Source: JAVKSM01 sp039583705
GTDB lineage: Bacteria; Actinomycetota; Actinomycetes; Mycobacteriales; Pseudonocardiaceae
Direction: 5' to 3'
Length of the DNA: 7,634 nt
Assembly: GCA_039583705.1 (NCBI GenBank)
Contig: JAVKSM010000130.1
Coordinates: 1-7,634 of the forward strand
The position numbers were made by a program, and so were the translations under genes. The number at the start of each line of letters is the position of its first letter. The stretch's first letter is position 1. Below the pieces are notes generated by a model, which ran no database searches, was not told the origin of the DNA, and saw nothing but the letters and a program-made list of their open reading frames with translations. Below are positions 1 to 6,097 of the stretch, piece by piece.

Positions 1-11
1 AGCGTTGTGGG

Positions 12-1163
12 GTGCGGATCGGACTGTTGACCCGCGAGTACCCCCCTGAGGTGTACGGCGGGGCCGGCGCTCACGTTGCCGCCCTGGTGCCGGCGCTGCG
101 CTCCCACATCGACGTGGACGTGCACTGCTTCGGTGAGCCGCGGTCCACCGCGTGCGCGCACGACGTCGCACCGGCGCTCGCCGCGGCCAACCCCGCGCTG
201 CGCACGCTCTCGGTGGATCTGTCCATGGTGGACAGGGTGGCCGGCGTGGACCTCGTGCACTCCCACACGTGGTACGCCAACCTGGCGGGGCACCTGGCCA
301 AGCTGCTCTACGGGCAGCCGCACGTCCTCACCGCACACTCCCTGGAGCTGCGCCGGCCGTGGAAGGCCGACCAGCTCGGGGGTGGCTACCAGGTCTCCTC
401 CTGGGTGGAGCGCACCGCCTATGCCAGCGCCGACGCGGTGATCGCGGTCAGCGCCGGGATGCGGACCGACGTCCTCGCCTGCCACCCCGGGCTGGACCCG
501 GCCAGGGTGCACGTGGTGCACAACGGGATCGACACCACCGCGTTCTTCCCCGACCCCGCCACCGACGCGCTGCCGGCGCTCGGCGTCGACCCCGACCGCC
601 CCATCGTGGCCTTCGTCGGGCGGATCACGCCGCAGAAAGGGCTGACGCACCTGCTCGCGGCCGGTCACCTGATCTCGCCGGACGCCCAGCTCGTCCTGTG
701 CGCCGGCGCCCCGGACACCCCCGCGATCGCGATGCGGACCCGGACCGAGGTCGCCGAGCTGGCGAGCGCCCGTCCGCATGTGGTGTGGCTGCAGCAGACG
801 CTGACCACCCGGCAGTTGCGCCAGGTGCTCTCGGCGGCGCGGGTGCTCGTCTGCCCGTCGGTGTACGAGCCGATGGGCATCGTCAACCTGGAGGCGATGG
901 CCTGCGGCACCGCCGTGGTCGCCTCCGACGTCGGCGGCATCCCCGAAGTGGTCGCCGACGGGCACACCGGGCTGCTCGTGCACTACGACTCCGACGACGT
1001 CACGGTCTACCAGATCGCGCTGGCCAAGAGTGTGAACGCGCTGCTCGCCGACCCTGCCGGGGCCGCCAGCCTCGGCACCGCGGGCCGGGCGCGCGCCGTG
1101 GAGGCGTTCTCCTGGGTAGCCGTGGCCGAGCAGACCCTCGCGCTCTACGCCACGCTGGTCTAG
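12..1163 (+). CDS. glgA: Actinobacterial GT4 glycogen synthase / alpha-maltose-1-phosphate synthase (GlgA/GlgM type)
   Basis: The 383-residue product opens with MRIGLLTREYPPEVYGGAG, the hallmark N-terminus of the actinobacterial ADP-glucose-using GT4 enzyme, which usually has about 385-390 residues. Visible GT-B features are the acceptor-side glycine loop (residues 16-19), the donor-binding FVGRITPQKG segment with Arg204 and Lys209, and an EX7E motif in EPMGIVNLEA (Glu286 and Glu294), followed by a GGIPE loop. The enzyme transfers glucose from ADP-glucose in the cytoplasm. The M. tuberculosis orthologue Rv1212c (GlgM) makes maltose 1-phosphate for alpha-glucan synthesis, so glgM may be the better name. 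The start is GTG. The frame is open back to the window edge and no ribosome site is visible in the 11 upstream bases, but family alignment supports this start. It converges on DUF3117. A divergent glgC would be expected just to the left, which cannot be checked here. Confidence 0.93.
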   Translation: MRIGLLTREYPPEVYGGAGAHVAALVPALRSHIDVDVHCFGEPRSTACAHDVAPALAAANPALRTLSVDLSMVDRVAGVDLVHSHTWYANLAGHLAKLLYGQPHVLTAHSLELRRPWKADQLGGGYQVSSWVERTAYASADAVIAVSAGMRTDVLACHPGLDPARVHVVHNGIDTTAFFPDPATDALPALGVDPDRPIVAFVGRITPQKGLTHLLAAGHLISPDAQLVLCAGAPDTPAIAMRTRTEVAELASARPHVVWLQQTLTTRQLRQVLSAARVLVCPSVYEPMGIVNLEAMACGTAVVASDVGGIPEVVADGHTGLLVHYDSDDVTVYQIALAKSVNALLADPAGAASLGTAGRARAVEAFSWVAVAEQTLALYATLV

Positions 1164-1170
1164 AGCCCGA

Positions 1171-1250
1171 CTGCCGGCTCAGCCTGCGGCGGTCTGACCC
1201 CGGCTCAGCCGGCGGCCGTCTGACTGCCGGCTCAGCCTGCGGCGGCCTTC
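1171..1250. repeat. Three imperfect tandem copies of a ~27-bp unit overlapping the DUF3117 3' end
   Basis: Copies lie at about 1171-1197, 1198-1223 and 1224-1250. Copies 1 and 3 share their first 22 bases exactly (1171-1192 and 1224-1245). Copy 2 is one base shorter and, over the aligned 24 bases, has two mismatches to copy 1. Copy 3 includes the last codons and the TGA stop of the minus-strand DUF3117 gene (1232-1234), so the other two copies are non-coding duplicates of that gene end. Each copy carries the near-palindrome GGCTCAGCC. In copy 2 this grows to CCGGCTCAGCCGG (1200-1212). The block fills the gap between two converging genes and could act as a bidirectional hairpin terminator, but it has no U-tract. 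Confidence 0.8.
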
Positions 1251-1399
1251 AAGGCGTCCCCGAGCTCGCTTGCCTCCTCCGCCGACATCTCGACGACGAG
1301 GCGCCCCCCACCCTCCAGAGGTACGCGCATGACGATGCCGCGTCCCTCCTTCGTGACCTCGAGGGGACCGTCCCCCGTCCGCGGCTTCATGGCCGCCAT
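1232..1399 (-). CDS. DUF3117 family microprotein (Rv1211-like)
   Basis: This 55-residue protein starts MAAMKPRTGDGPLEVTKEG and ends DALKAAAG. It is nearly identical to the short, strongly conserved actinobacterial DUF3117 protein that sits beside tag and glgA (Rv1211 in M. tuberculosis). The frame is open upstream to 1480, but the start at 1399 is fixed by a GGAGGG ribosome site eight bases upstream and by family conservation. It has no membrane segment or catalytic motif. The core looks like a small beta sheet (GRGIVMRVPLEGGGRLVVEM) followed by an acidic helix. Its function is unknown to me. The 108-bp gap from tag holds a perfect 14-bp palindrome, so it may have its own promoter or be regulated in its leader. 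Confidence 0.93.
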   Translation of the reverse strand: MAAMKPRTGDGPLEVTKEGRGIVMRVPLEGGGRLVVEMSAEEASELGDALKAAAG

Positions 1400-1407
1400 A
1401 GCGTGCT

Positions 1408-1413
1408 CCCTCC
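1408..1413 (-). promoter_or_regulatory. Ribosome binding site of DUF3117 (GGAGGG)
   Basis: The minus strand reads GGAGGG, then eight bases, then ATG at 1399. This is the strongest Shine-Dalgarno match near any start in the window, and it rules out the 27-codon longer frame beginning at 1480. Confidence 0.85.
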
Positions 1414-1431
1414 GTGAGCTCGTCGCGCGGT

Positions 1432-1445
1432 GCCGGTGCACCGGC
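1432..1445. promoter_or_regulatory. Perfect 14-bp palindrome upstream of DUF3117
   Basis: GCCGGTGCACCGGC equals its own reverse complement. Its near edge is 32 bases before the DUF3117 ATG, in the 108-bp non-coding gap after tag. An alternative stem pairs GTGCC (1430-1434) with GGCAC (1447-1451). It could be a dimeric-regulator operator or a leader hairpin. In DNA this GC-rich, chance palindromes are fairly common, so the assignment is tentative. Confidence 0.35.
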
Positions 1446-1507
1446 GGGCACACCCGTGGCGAGCGACATTCTCCACCCATCGGCTCTAGAGGACGAAACC
1501 ACGCCGA

Positions 1508-2098
1508 TCATCGGCGCGCCACGACGCCTCCCCCGGCGCGCCAGCACCCCACCAGGTGGTCGTCGACCATGCCGGTGGCCTGCATGAGCGCGTAACAGGT
1601 CGTGGGGCCCACGAACCGGAATCCCCGCGCGCGCAGCTCGGCAGCCATCGCGGTCGACTCCGCTGAGCTCGCCGGGACTTCGGCCGTCGAGCGCGGCCGG
1701 CGCGCCCGCCGCCGCGGCGCGAAGGACCACAGCAGCTCGTCCAACGGCACGGCCAGGGCCAGCGTCGCGCGGGCGTTGCCGATCACGGCAAGTACCTTCG
1801 CGCGGTTGCGCACGATACCCGGGTCGGCGAGCAGACGCTCCACGTCCGACGGTCCGAACCTGGCGACCTCGGCTGGCTCGAACCCGGCGAACGCCACCCG
1901 GAACGCCGCCCGCTTGCGCAGGATGACCAGCCAGGACAGCCCGGACTGGAACCCTTCCAGGCACAGCCGCTCGAACAATGCGCGCTGGCCGTGCAGCGGC
2001 ACCCCCCACTCCCGGTCGTGGTAGTCGACGTACTCCGGCGCCGCCACGCCCCACGGGCACCGCGGTCGGCCGTCCTCGGCCGCGACGACACCGCTCAC
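1508..2098 (-). CDS. tag: DNA-3-methyladenine glycosylase I
   Basis: This 196-residue protein is the usual Tag length (E. coli Tag has 187 residues). It removes N3-methyladenine from alkylated DNA, the first step of base-excision repair. The four zinc-snap ligands are all present: Cys14 (in RCPWG), His27 (in DYHDREWGVP), His181 and Cys185 (in DDHLVGC). Base-recognition residues corresponding to E. coli Tyr16 and Glu38 are Tyr26 and Glu48 (in CLEGFQSGLSW). GIVRNRAK and RGFRFVGPTTCYALMQATG are further family signatures. The start is GTG, with no good Shine-Dalgarno upstream. It lies 46 bases after the DivIVA-domain gene and probably shares its transcript. The orthologue in the matching M. tuberculosis block is Rv1210 (tagA). 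Confidence 0.95.
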   Translation of the reverse strand: MSGVVAAEDGRPRCPWGVAAPEYVDYHDREWGVPLHGQRALFERLCLEGFQSGLSWLVILRKRAAFRVAFAGFEPAEVARFGPSDVERLLADPGIVRNRAKVLAVIGNARATLALAVPLDELLWSFAPRRRARRPRSTAEVPASSAESTAMAAELRARGFRFVGPTTCYALMQATGMVDDHLVGCWRAGGGVVARR

Positions 2099-2144
2099 GA
2101 AGGGTAGCGGGCGAAAAAAGCAGCGTTGCGATCCACCGAACCGG

Positions 2145-2456
2145 TCACGGCTGCGCCTCGTCCTCCAGGCGCAGCCGGCTCAGTTCGTCCACCCGGGCGC
2201 GCAACGTGTCCACCTCGCCGGCGAGCCGGTCCAGCACCCAGTCCACCTCGACCATCTTGTAGCCGCGCAGCGCCTGCTGAAACCTCACCGCCCGGATGTC
2301 GGCGCCCGCCAGGTCGTGCGCCGGCAGCCGGGTCAGGGTGGCTCCGGGTGGTAGCGGCGCAAGGTCCTCGCCGCGTCCGAAGACCAGCGACACCAGCAGG
2401 TACACCACCGCGGCGACGCCGACCATGACCACCAGGTAGACCAGGGCGGTACCCAT
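2145..2456 (-). CDS. Membrane-anchored DivIVA-domain protein (Rv1209-like)
   Basis: This is a 103-residue protein. Residues 3-26 form a single hydrophobic membrane segment, followed by a short polar linker. Residues about 52-80 carry the DivIVA-type signature, with RFQQALRGYKMVEVDWVLD at 58-76, and residues 74-100 form a charged, probably coiled-coil tail. Such small proteins share the polar-growth and septum-associated fold of DivIVA/Wag31, but the gene is far too short to be Wag31 itself. It probably sits in the inner membrane with the DivIVA part in the cytoplasm. ATG is the first start in frame. No clear ribosome site is adjacent. A GGGAGGTG stretch (minus strand, about 2504-2497) is too far upstream. 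It is flanked by the LOG-like gene and tag, as in the M. tuberculosis block. Confidence 0.85.
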   Translation of the reverse strand: MGTALVYLVVMVGVAAVVYLLVSLVFGRGEDLAPLPPGATLTRLPAHDLAGADIRAVRFQQALRGYKMVEVDWVLDRLAGEVDTLRARVDELSRLRLEDEAQP

Positions 2457-2512
2457 GCCACGATCGTGTCACCCGAGCCGGGGGCGCCGCAGCAGCACCT
2501 CCCTCATCGGCG

Positions 2513-2535
2513 GCCGGTCGCCGACGAGGACCGGC
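2513..2535 (-). terminator. 7-bp hairpin downstream of the LOG-like gene
   Basis: GCCGGTC (2513-2519) and GACCGGC (2529-2535) form a perfect 7-bp stem with a 9-base loop. The stem lies 15 bases after the LOG-like stop codon and about 56 bases before the DivIVA-domain start. No U-tract follows, so it may be a partial terminator, an RNA-processing site or chance. Confidence 0.3.
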
Positions 2536-2550
2536 GGAAATGTGGCGGCC

Positions 2551-3126
2551 TCACACGTCCGATCGGCGCACGGGCCCGGGAGCGGCGCGGCCAGCCAGCG
2601 CGCGCATCGCCGCCGGCACGTCGCAGGTCCGCCGCAAGGCTTCCAGCGCCACCTCGGCGACGAAGCCTGCCGCGCACAGCCCCTCCAGCCAGCCCAGCAG
2701 CCCGTCGTAGTGCCCGTCCGGGTCCAGCAGCACCACCGGCTTGGCGTGCATGCCCAGCGTGGCCGAGGTCCAGGCCTCGAACAGCTCCTCGAGGGTGCCG
2801 ATGCCGCCGGGCAGCGTGAGGAAGGCGTCGGCTCGGCAGTCCATGAGCCGCTTGCGCTCCCGCATGGTCTCGACGACGAGCAGTTCGCCGGCCTCGTGGT
2901 CGGCGACCTCGAGGTCGAGCAACGCCCGTGGGATCACCCCGACGGTCCGCCCGCCCGCCCCCCTGGCCGCGGTGGCGAGGGCACCCATCATCGACACCCG
3001 GCCGCCACCCCAGACCAGCGTCCACCCGCGCTGCGCGATCGCGGCGCCCACCGAGGCGGCGAGCCGCAGGTGCCGGTCCTCGACGCCGGAGCCGGAGGCG
3101 CAGTAGACACAGACCGCGAAGCTCAA
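2551..3126 (-). CDS. LOG-like TIGR00730 protein (Rv1205 orthologue; nucleotide 5'-monophosphate phosphoribohydrolase)
   Basis: This Rossmann-like protein has 191 residues from the TTG start chosen here. It carries the LOG signatures: GGGRVSMMG (40-48), the Arg91-Lys92 pair in MRERKRLM, and PGGIGTLEE (106-114) with catalytic Glu114. LOG enzymes release a free base from cytokinin-type nucleoside monophosphates. The M. tuberculosis orthologue Rv1205 is described as a LOG that makes cytokinins. The start is ambiguous. GTG at 3141 gives 196 residues but has no ribosome site. TTG at 3126 has GGGAG eight bases upstream, overlaps the preceding stop as TTGA, and gives the family-like start (M)SFAVCVYCAS. 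Overlap with the upstream TIGR00730 gene implies translational coupling. The true substrate here is inferred only. Confidence 0.9.
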   Translation of the reverse strand: MSFAVCVYCASGSGVEDRHLRLAASVGAAIAQRGWTLVWGGGRVSMMGALATAARGAGGRTVGVIPRALLDLEVADHEAGELLVVETMRERKRLMDCRADAFLTLPGGIGTLEELFEAWTSATLGMHAKPVVLLDPDGHYDGLLGWLEGLCAAGFVAEVALEALRRTCDVPAAMRALAGRAAPGPVRRSDV

Positions 3127-4001
3127 TGCGTGCGCTCCCACGCCCGGTAGGCGTCCTCGACGATCTCGACCACGTCGTCGACGTCGTCGGTGAGGTGCAG
3201 CAGCGCAAGGTCGGCGTCACCGACCTTGCCGCCATACCGCACGGTCCCCGCGATCCAGCGGTACAGACCGTCCCAGTAGTCACGGCCGAACAACACGACC
3301 GGGAACTTGGTGACCTTCTTGGTCTGCACCAGGGTGAGCGCCTCGAACAGCTCGTCCAGCGTGCCGAAGCCGCCGGGCAGGCAGACGAACGCCTGCGCGT
3401 ACTTCACGAACATCGTCTTGCGGGCGAAGAAGTAGCGGAAGTTGATGCCGAGGTCCACCCACGGGTTGAGGCCCTGCTCGAAGGGCAGCTCGATGCTGAG
3501 CCCGACCGAGAGGCCGCCGGCCTCCGAGCAGCCCCGGTTCACCGCTTCCATCGTGCCCGGGCCGCCGCCCGTGATCGCGGCGTAGCCGGCGCGGGCCAGC
3601 GCCGCGCCCAATGCCCTCCCCTGGGCGTATTCCGGATCGCCGCGCCGGGTGCGGGCCGAGCCGAACACGGTGACCGCACGGGGCAGCTCGGCGAGCATCC
3701 CGAAACCCTCGACGAACTCCGCCTGGATCCGCAGCACCCGCCACGGGTCGGTGTGCACCCAGTCTGACGGCCCGCGGGAGTCCAGCAGCCGCTGGTCGGT
3801 CGTGGTCGTCTCAGCCCGGCGGTCGCGGCGCAGCACCACCGGTCCCCGCTGCTTCTCCCGCGGCCGCTCATCCTCATCGTCCTCATTGCGGGAGGTGTCT
3901 GAAACATCTGAAACGTCGGAAACACGGGCGACGTGGTTGTCCCGGTTGCCGGGAACCCCGGCGTTGCCGGCGAGCGGCTCCTCAGCCGTCATGACGCTCA
4001 C
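3123..4001 (-). CDS. Long-form TIGR00730 family Rossmann-fold protein
   Basis: This 292-residue protein belongs to the lysine-decarboxylase-like/LOG superfamily; the old lysine decarboxylase label is misleading. Residues 1-50 are a low-complexity acidic tail with a VSDVSDVSD triplet. Residues 53-107 hold an actinobacterial N-terminal extension (TTDQRLLDSRGPSDWVHTDP). The Rossmann core follows, with GGGPGTMEA (145-153), Arg194-Lys195 and PGGFGTLDE (209-217), so the catalytic residues are intact. A nucleotide phosphoribohydrolase activity is likely but not provable here. The start is GTG 4001 or ATG 3992; GGTGAG lies four bases before the latter. It begins 34 bases after dapE and its stop overlaps the next paralogue. 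The two proteins share only motif-level identity, so they are not a recent duplication. Confidence 0.9.
   Translation of the reverse strand: MSVMTAEEPLAGNAGVPGNRDNHVARVSDVSDVSDTSRNEDDEDERPREKQRGPVVLRRDRRAETTTTDQRLLDSRGPSDWVHTDPWRVLRIQAEFVEGFGMLAELPRAVTVFGSARTRRGDPEYAQGRALGAALARAGYAAITGGGPGTMEAVNRGCSEAGGLSVGLSIELPFEQGLNPWVDLGINFRYFFARKTMFVKYAQAFVCLPGGFGTLDELFEALTLVQTKKVTKFPVVLFGRDYWDGLYRWIAGTVRYGGKVGDADLALLHLTDDVDDVVEIVEDAYRAWERTH
3135..3139 (-). promoter_or_regulatory. Ribosome binding site deciding the LOG-like gene start (GGGAG)
   Basis: The minus strand reads GGGAG, eight bases, then TTG at 3126. The site lies inside the last codons of the upstream TIGR00730 gene. It favours the TTG start over the GTG at 3141, whose upstream bases (CTACCGGGC) contain no Shine-Dalgarno match. 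Confidence 0.55.
3901..3927 (-). repeat. In-frame 9-bp micro-repeat in the long TIGR00730 gene
   Basis: Three successive 9-base units beginning GAAAC (plus strand at 3901, 3910 and 3919) encode the VSD-VSD-VSD run near residues 27-35. Third positions here include several A or T bases, unlike the rest of the gene. This fits a slippage-prone disordered tail. Confidence 0.6.
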
Positions 4002-4035
4002 CCTATGTCCGCCTCGCCGCGCACCCGGTCGGGCC

Positions 4036-5100
4036 TCACGGGCTGAGCAGGAAACGGCGGAGCACCTCGGCGCAGTCGCTGATCGCCGCCACCAGGACGT
4101 GCTCCTCGCGGGTGTGCGCGAGGTTCGGGTCGCCGGGGCCGTAGTTGAGCGCCGGGATACCCAGGGCCGCGAACCGGGAGACGTCGGTCCAGCCGTACTT
4201 GGCCGCCGGCTCGGCGCCGCAGGTGGCCAGGAACGCCTGCGCCGCCGGTGCGGCGAGCCCGGGCAGGGCGCCCGGCGCGAGGTCGACGACCTCGACCGGG
4301 AAGCCGTCGAAGACCTCGCGCACGTGGCGCCGCGCCCCGGCCGGGTCCCGGTCCGGCGCGAACCGGAAGTTGACGGTCACCTCGCACGCGTCGGGCACGA
4401 CGTTGCCGGCGACGCCGCCCTCGATCCGCACCGCCTGCAGACCCTCCCGGAAGCGGCAGCCGTCGATCTCCACCTCCCGTGGCCGGTACTCCGTCAGCCG
4501 CGCCAGTACCTCGCCGGCGGCGTGGACGGCGTTTCGCCCCAACCAGGAGCGGGCCGAGTGCGCCCGCCGACCCGCGGTGCGGACCACCGCGCGCAGCGTG
4601 CCCTGGCAGCCGGCCTCCACGGCACCGTTCGTCGGCTCACCGAGGATGGCGAGGTCGGCCTCCAGCCACTCCCGGTGCTCCCGCTCGATGCGGCCCAGGC
4701 CGTTGCGGGCAGCCTCGACCTCCTCACAGTCGTAGAGCACCACGGTGAGGTCGGTGGCCGGGTCGGGCACCGTCGCGGCCAGGTGCAGGATCACCGCAAC
4801 GCCGGATTTCATGTCCGACGTGCCGCAGCCGTGCAGCACCCCGCCCTCGCGCCGGCTCGGGAGGTTCCCGGCCGCCGGCACCGTGTCCAGGTGTCCGGCC
4901 AGCAGCACGCGGCGGCCCCGGCGCAGCGCCGTCCGGGCCAGCAGGGCGTTCCCGGAACGCAGCAGCTCCACCCACGGCGCCTGCGCGGCCAACGCCGCGG
5001 CCACGGCGTCGACCAGCTCGGCCTCCTCCCCGGAGGCGCTGGGCATGTCGACCAGCGCGGCGGTCAGCTCGACGGGGTCGGCGGACAGGTCCAGGCGCAT
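4036..5100 (-). CDS. dapE: Succinyl-diaminopimelate desuccinylase
   Basis: This 354-residue M20 metallopeptidase-family enzyme matches the Gram-positive/actinobacterial DapE length. It hydrolyses N-succinyl-LL-2,6-diaminopimelate to LL-diaminopimelate and succinate, in the route to cell-wall DAP and lysine. The co-catalytic metal site is complete: His70 and Asp72 (GHLDTVP), bridging Asp96 (CGTSDMKSG), base Glu126 and ligand Glu127 (DCEEVEA), Glu155 (LGEPTNG), and His329 near the C-terminus (LAHTREEH). The frame runs upstream to 5334 across dapD, but ATG 5100 gives the family N-terminus MRLDLSADPVELTAALVD. An in-frame GTG at 5109 is an alternative. No convincing ribosome site precedes the ATG, which fits a leaderless transcript. 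It heads the six-gene minus-strand group and is divergent from dapD. Confidence 0.96.
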   Translation of the reverse strand: MRLDLSADPVELTAALVDMPSASGEEAELVDAVAAALAAQAPWVELLRSGNALLARTALRRGRRVLLAGHLDTVPAAGNLPSRREGGVLHGCGTSDMKSGVAVILHLAATVPDPATDLTVVLYDCEEVEAARNGLGRIEREHREWLEADLAILGEPTNGAVEAGCQGTLRAVVRTAGRRAHSARSWLGRNAVHAAGEVLARLTEYRPREVEIDGCRFREGLQAVRIEGGVAGNVVPDACEVTVNFRFAPDRDPAGARRHVREVFDGFPVEVVDLAPGALPGLAAPAAQAFLATCGAEPAAKYGWTDVSRFAALGIPALNYGPGDPNLAHTREEHVLVAAISDCAEVLRRFLLSP

Positions 5101-5107
5101 CCCGCGC

Positions 5108-5113
5108 ACGCTA
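5108..5113 (-). promoter_or_regulatory. Candidate leaderless -10 element of dapE (TAGCGT)
   Basis: The minus strand reads TAGCGT, matching the actinobacterial TANNNT -10 consensus. Seven bases then lead to the dapE ATG, so transcription would begin at or within a base or two of the start codon. There is no recognisable -35. The box shares two bases with the opposite-facing dapD box. Confidence 0.5.
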
Positions 5114-5117
5114 ACGT
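5112..5117 (+). promoter_or_regulatory. Candidate leaderless -10 element of dapD (TAACGT)
   Basis: TAACGT fits TANNNT and ends eight bases before the dapD ATG at 5126, predicting a transcript with a leader of zero to two bases. It mirrors the dapE box. Together they form the inverted repeat CACGCTAACGTG (5107-5118; arms CACG/CGTG). There is no recognisable -35 and no Shine-Dalgarno site. Confidence 0.5.
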
Positions 5118-5125
5118 GACCGGCC

Positions 5126-6076
5126 ATGAGCCCCGCGAGCACCGCATCCGGCGTGGGAGTCGCGACCCTCGCCGCCGACGGCACGGTGCTGGACACCTGG
5201 TTCCCCGCCCCGCAGCTCGACGCCGGGAGCGAACCCGGCACCAGCCGACTGCCGCCCGGCGGGGTGGACGAGCCGTTGCGCGGGCTGCTGGGTCCGGACC
5301 CGGACCGGGGCGTCGAGGTCGTGGGGGTACGCACGGTGATCCGGCTCGCCGACCCCCCCGCCGACGCCCCCGACGCCTACCTGCGGCTGCACCTGCTCTC
5401 CCACCGGCTGGTGCGCCCGCGCGGCGTGAGCGTCGAGGGGATCTTCGGTGTGCTCGCCAACGTGGTGTGGACCAGCCGCGGGCCGTGCCCGGTGCCCGGG
5501 TTCGAGGCCGTCCGGGCCCGGCTGCGCGGCCGCGGTCCGCTCACCGTGTACGGCGTGGACAAGTTTCCCCGGATGGCCGACTACGTGCTGCCCTCCGGCG
5601 TGCGCATCGCCGATGCGGACCGGGTCCGGCTCGGCGCGCACCTCGCGCCCGGCACCACGGTCATGCACGAGGGCTTCGTCAACTTCAACGCCGGCACCCT
5701 CGGGGTGTCCATGGTCGAGGGCCGGATCTCGGCCGGGGTGGTCGTCGGGGACGGCTCGGACATCGGCGGCGGCGCCTCGGTCATGGGCACGCTCTCCGGC
5801 GGCGGCAAGGAGACGATCTCGATCGGGGAGCGCTGTCTGCTCGGGGCCAACGCCGGGATCGGGATCTCCCTGGGCGACGACTGCGTGGTCGAGGCCGGCC
5901 TCTACGTCACCGCGGGCACCAAGGTCGTCCTGCCCGACGCCTCGACAGTCAAGGCACGCGAGCTGTCCGGGCGCCCCGGGCTGCTGCTGCGGCGCAACTC
6001 ACTGTCCGGTGCGGTCGAGGCGGTTCCCCGCGGCGGTGCTTTCGCCCTCAACACCGCGCTGCACGCCAACGACTGA
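5126..6076 (+). CDS. dapD: 2,3,4,5-tetrahydropyridine-2,6-dicarboxylate N-succinyltransferase
   Basis: This 316-residue protein matches the actinobacterial DapD class (M. tuberculosis Rv1201c has 317). It transfers succinyl from succinyl-CoA to tetrahydrodipicolinate, the committed step of the succinylase branch of DAP/lysine synthesis. Residues 1-140 are the N-terminal domain (GVATLAADGTVLDTWFPAP). Residues about 155-275 form the left-handed beta-helix of hexapeptide repeats (VRIADADRVRLGAHLAPGTT and following). Glu198, in MVEGRISAG, corresponds to the catalytic Glu199 of the mycobacterial enzyme. GTLSGGGKETISIG and LGANAGIGISLGDD are the CoA-side loops. The enzyme is trimeric in the family. 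ATG 5126 gives the family N-terminus, and the absence of a ribosome site fits leaderless translation. It is divergent from dapE by 25 bp and converges on the DinB gene 21 bp downstream with no clear terminator between. Confidence 0.97.
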   Translation: MSPASTASGVGVATLAADGTVLDTWFPAPQLDAGSEPGTSRLPPGGVDEPLRGLLGPDPDRGVEVVGVRTVIRLADPPADAPDAYLRLHLLSHRLVRPRGVSVEGIFGVLANVVWTSRGPCPVPGFEAVRARLRGRGPLTVYGVDKFPRMADYVLPSGVRIADADRVRLGAHLAPGTTVMHEGFVNFNAGTLGVSMVEGRISAGVVVGDGSDIGGGASVMGTLSGGGKETISIGERCLLGANAGIGISLGDDCVVEAGLYVTAGTKVVLPDASTVKARELSGRPGLLLRRNSLSGAVEAVPRGGAFALNTALHAND

Positions 6077-6097
6077 CGCCCACGCCCTCCCGGTCCG

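Noticed and set aside
152..1417. A 421-codon plus-strand frame overlapping glgA and the DUF3117 region
   Set aside because: Out-of-frame shadow of glgA with Arg/Ala/Gly-rich translation and no motif; it runs through the repeat block and antisense to DUF3117.
1179..2060. A 293-codon minus-strand frame across tag and DUF3117
   Set aside because: It overlaps tag and DUF3117 in another frame. Both of those have clear family motifs, and this translation has none.
2465..2507. A 12-codon minus-strand ORF (ATGAGGGAGG...) ending just upstream of the DivIVA-domain gene
   Set aside because: No ribosome site precedes it and such mini-ORFs are frequent by chance. Nothing indicates translation.
2504..3283. 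A 259-codon minus-strand frame over the LOG pair
   Set aside because: Shadow of the two TIGR00730 genes, with Arg/Gly/Ala-rich low-complexity translation.
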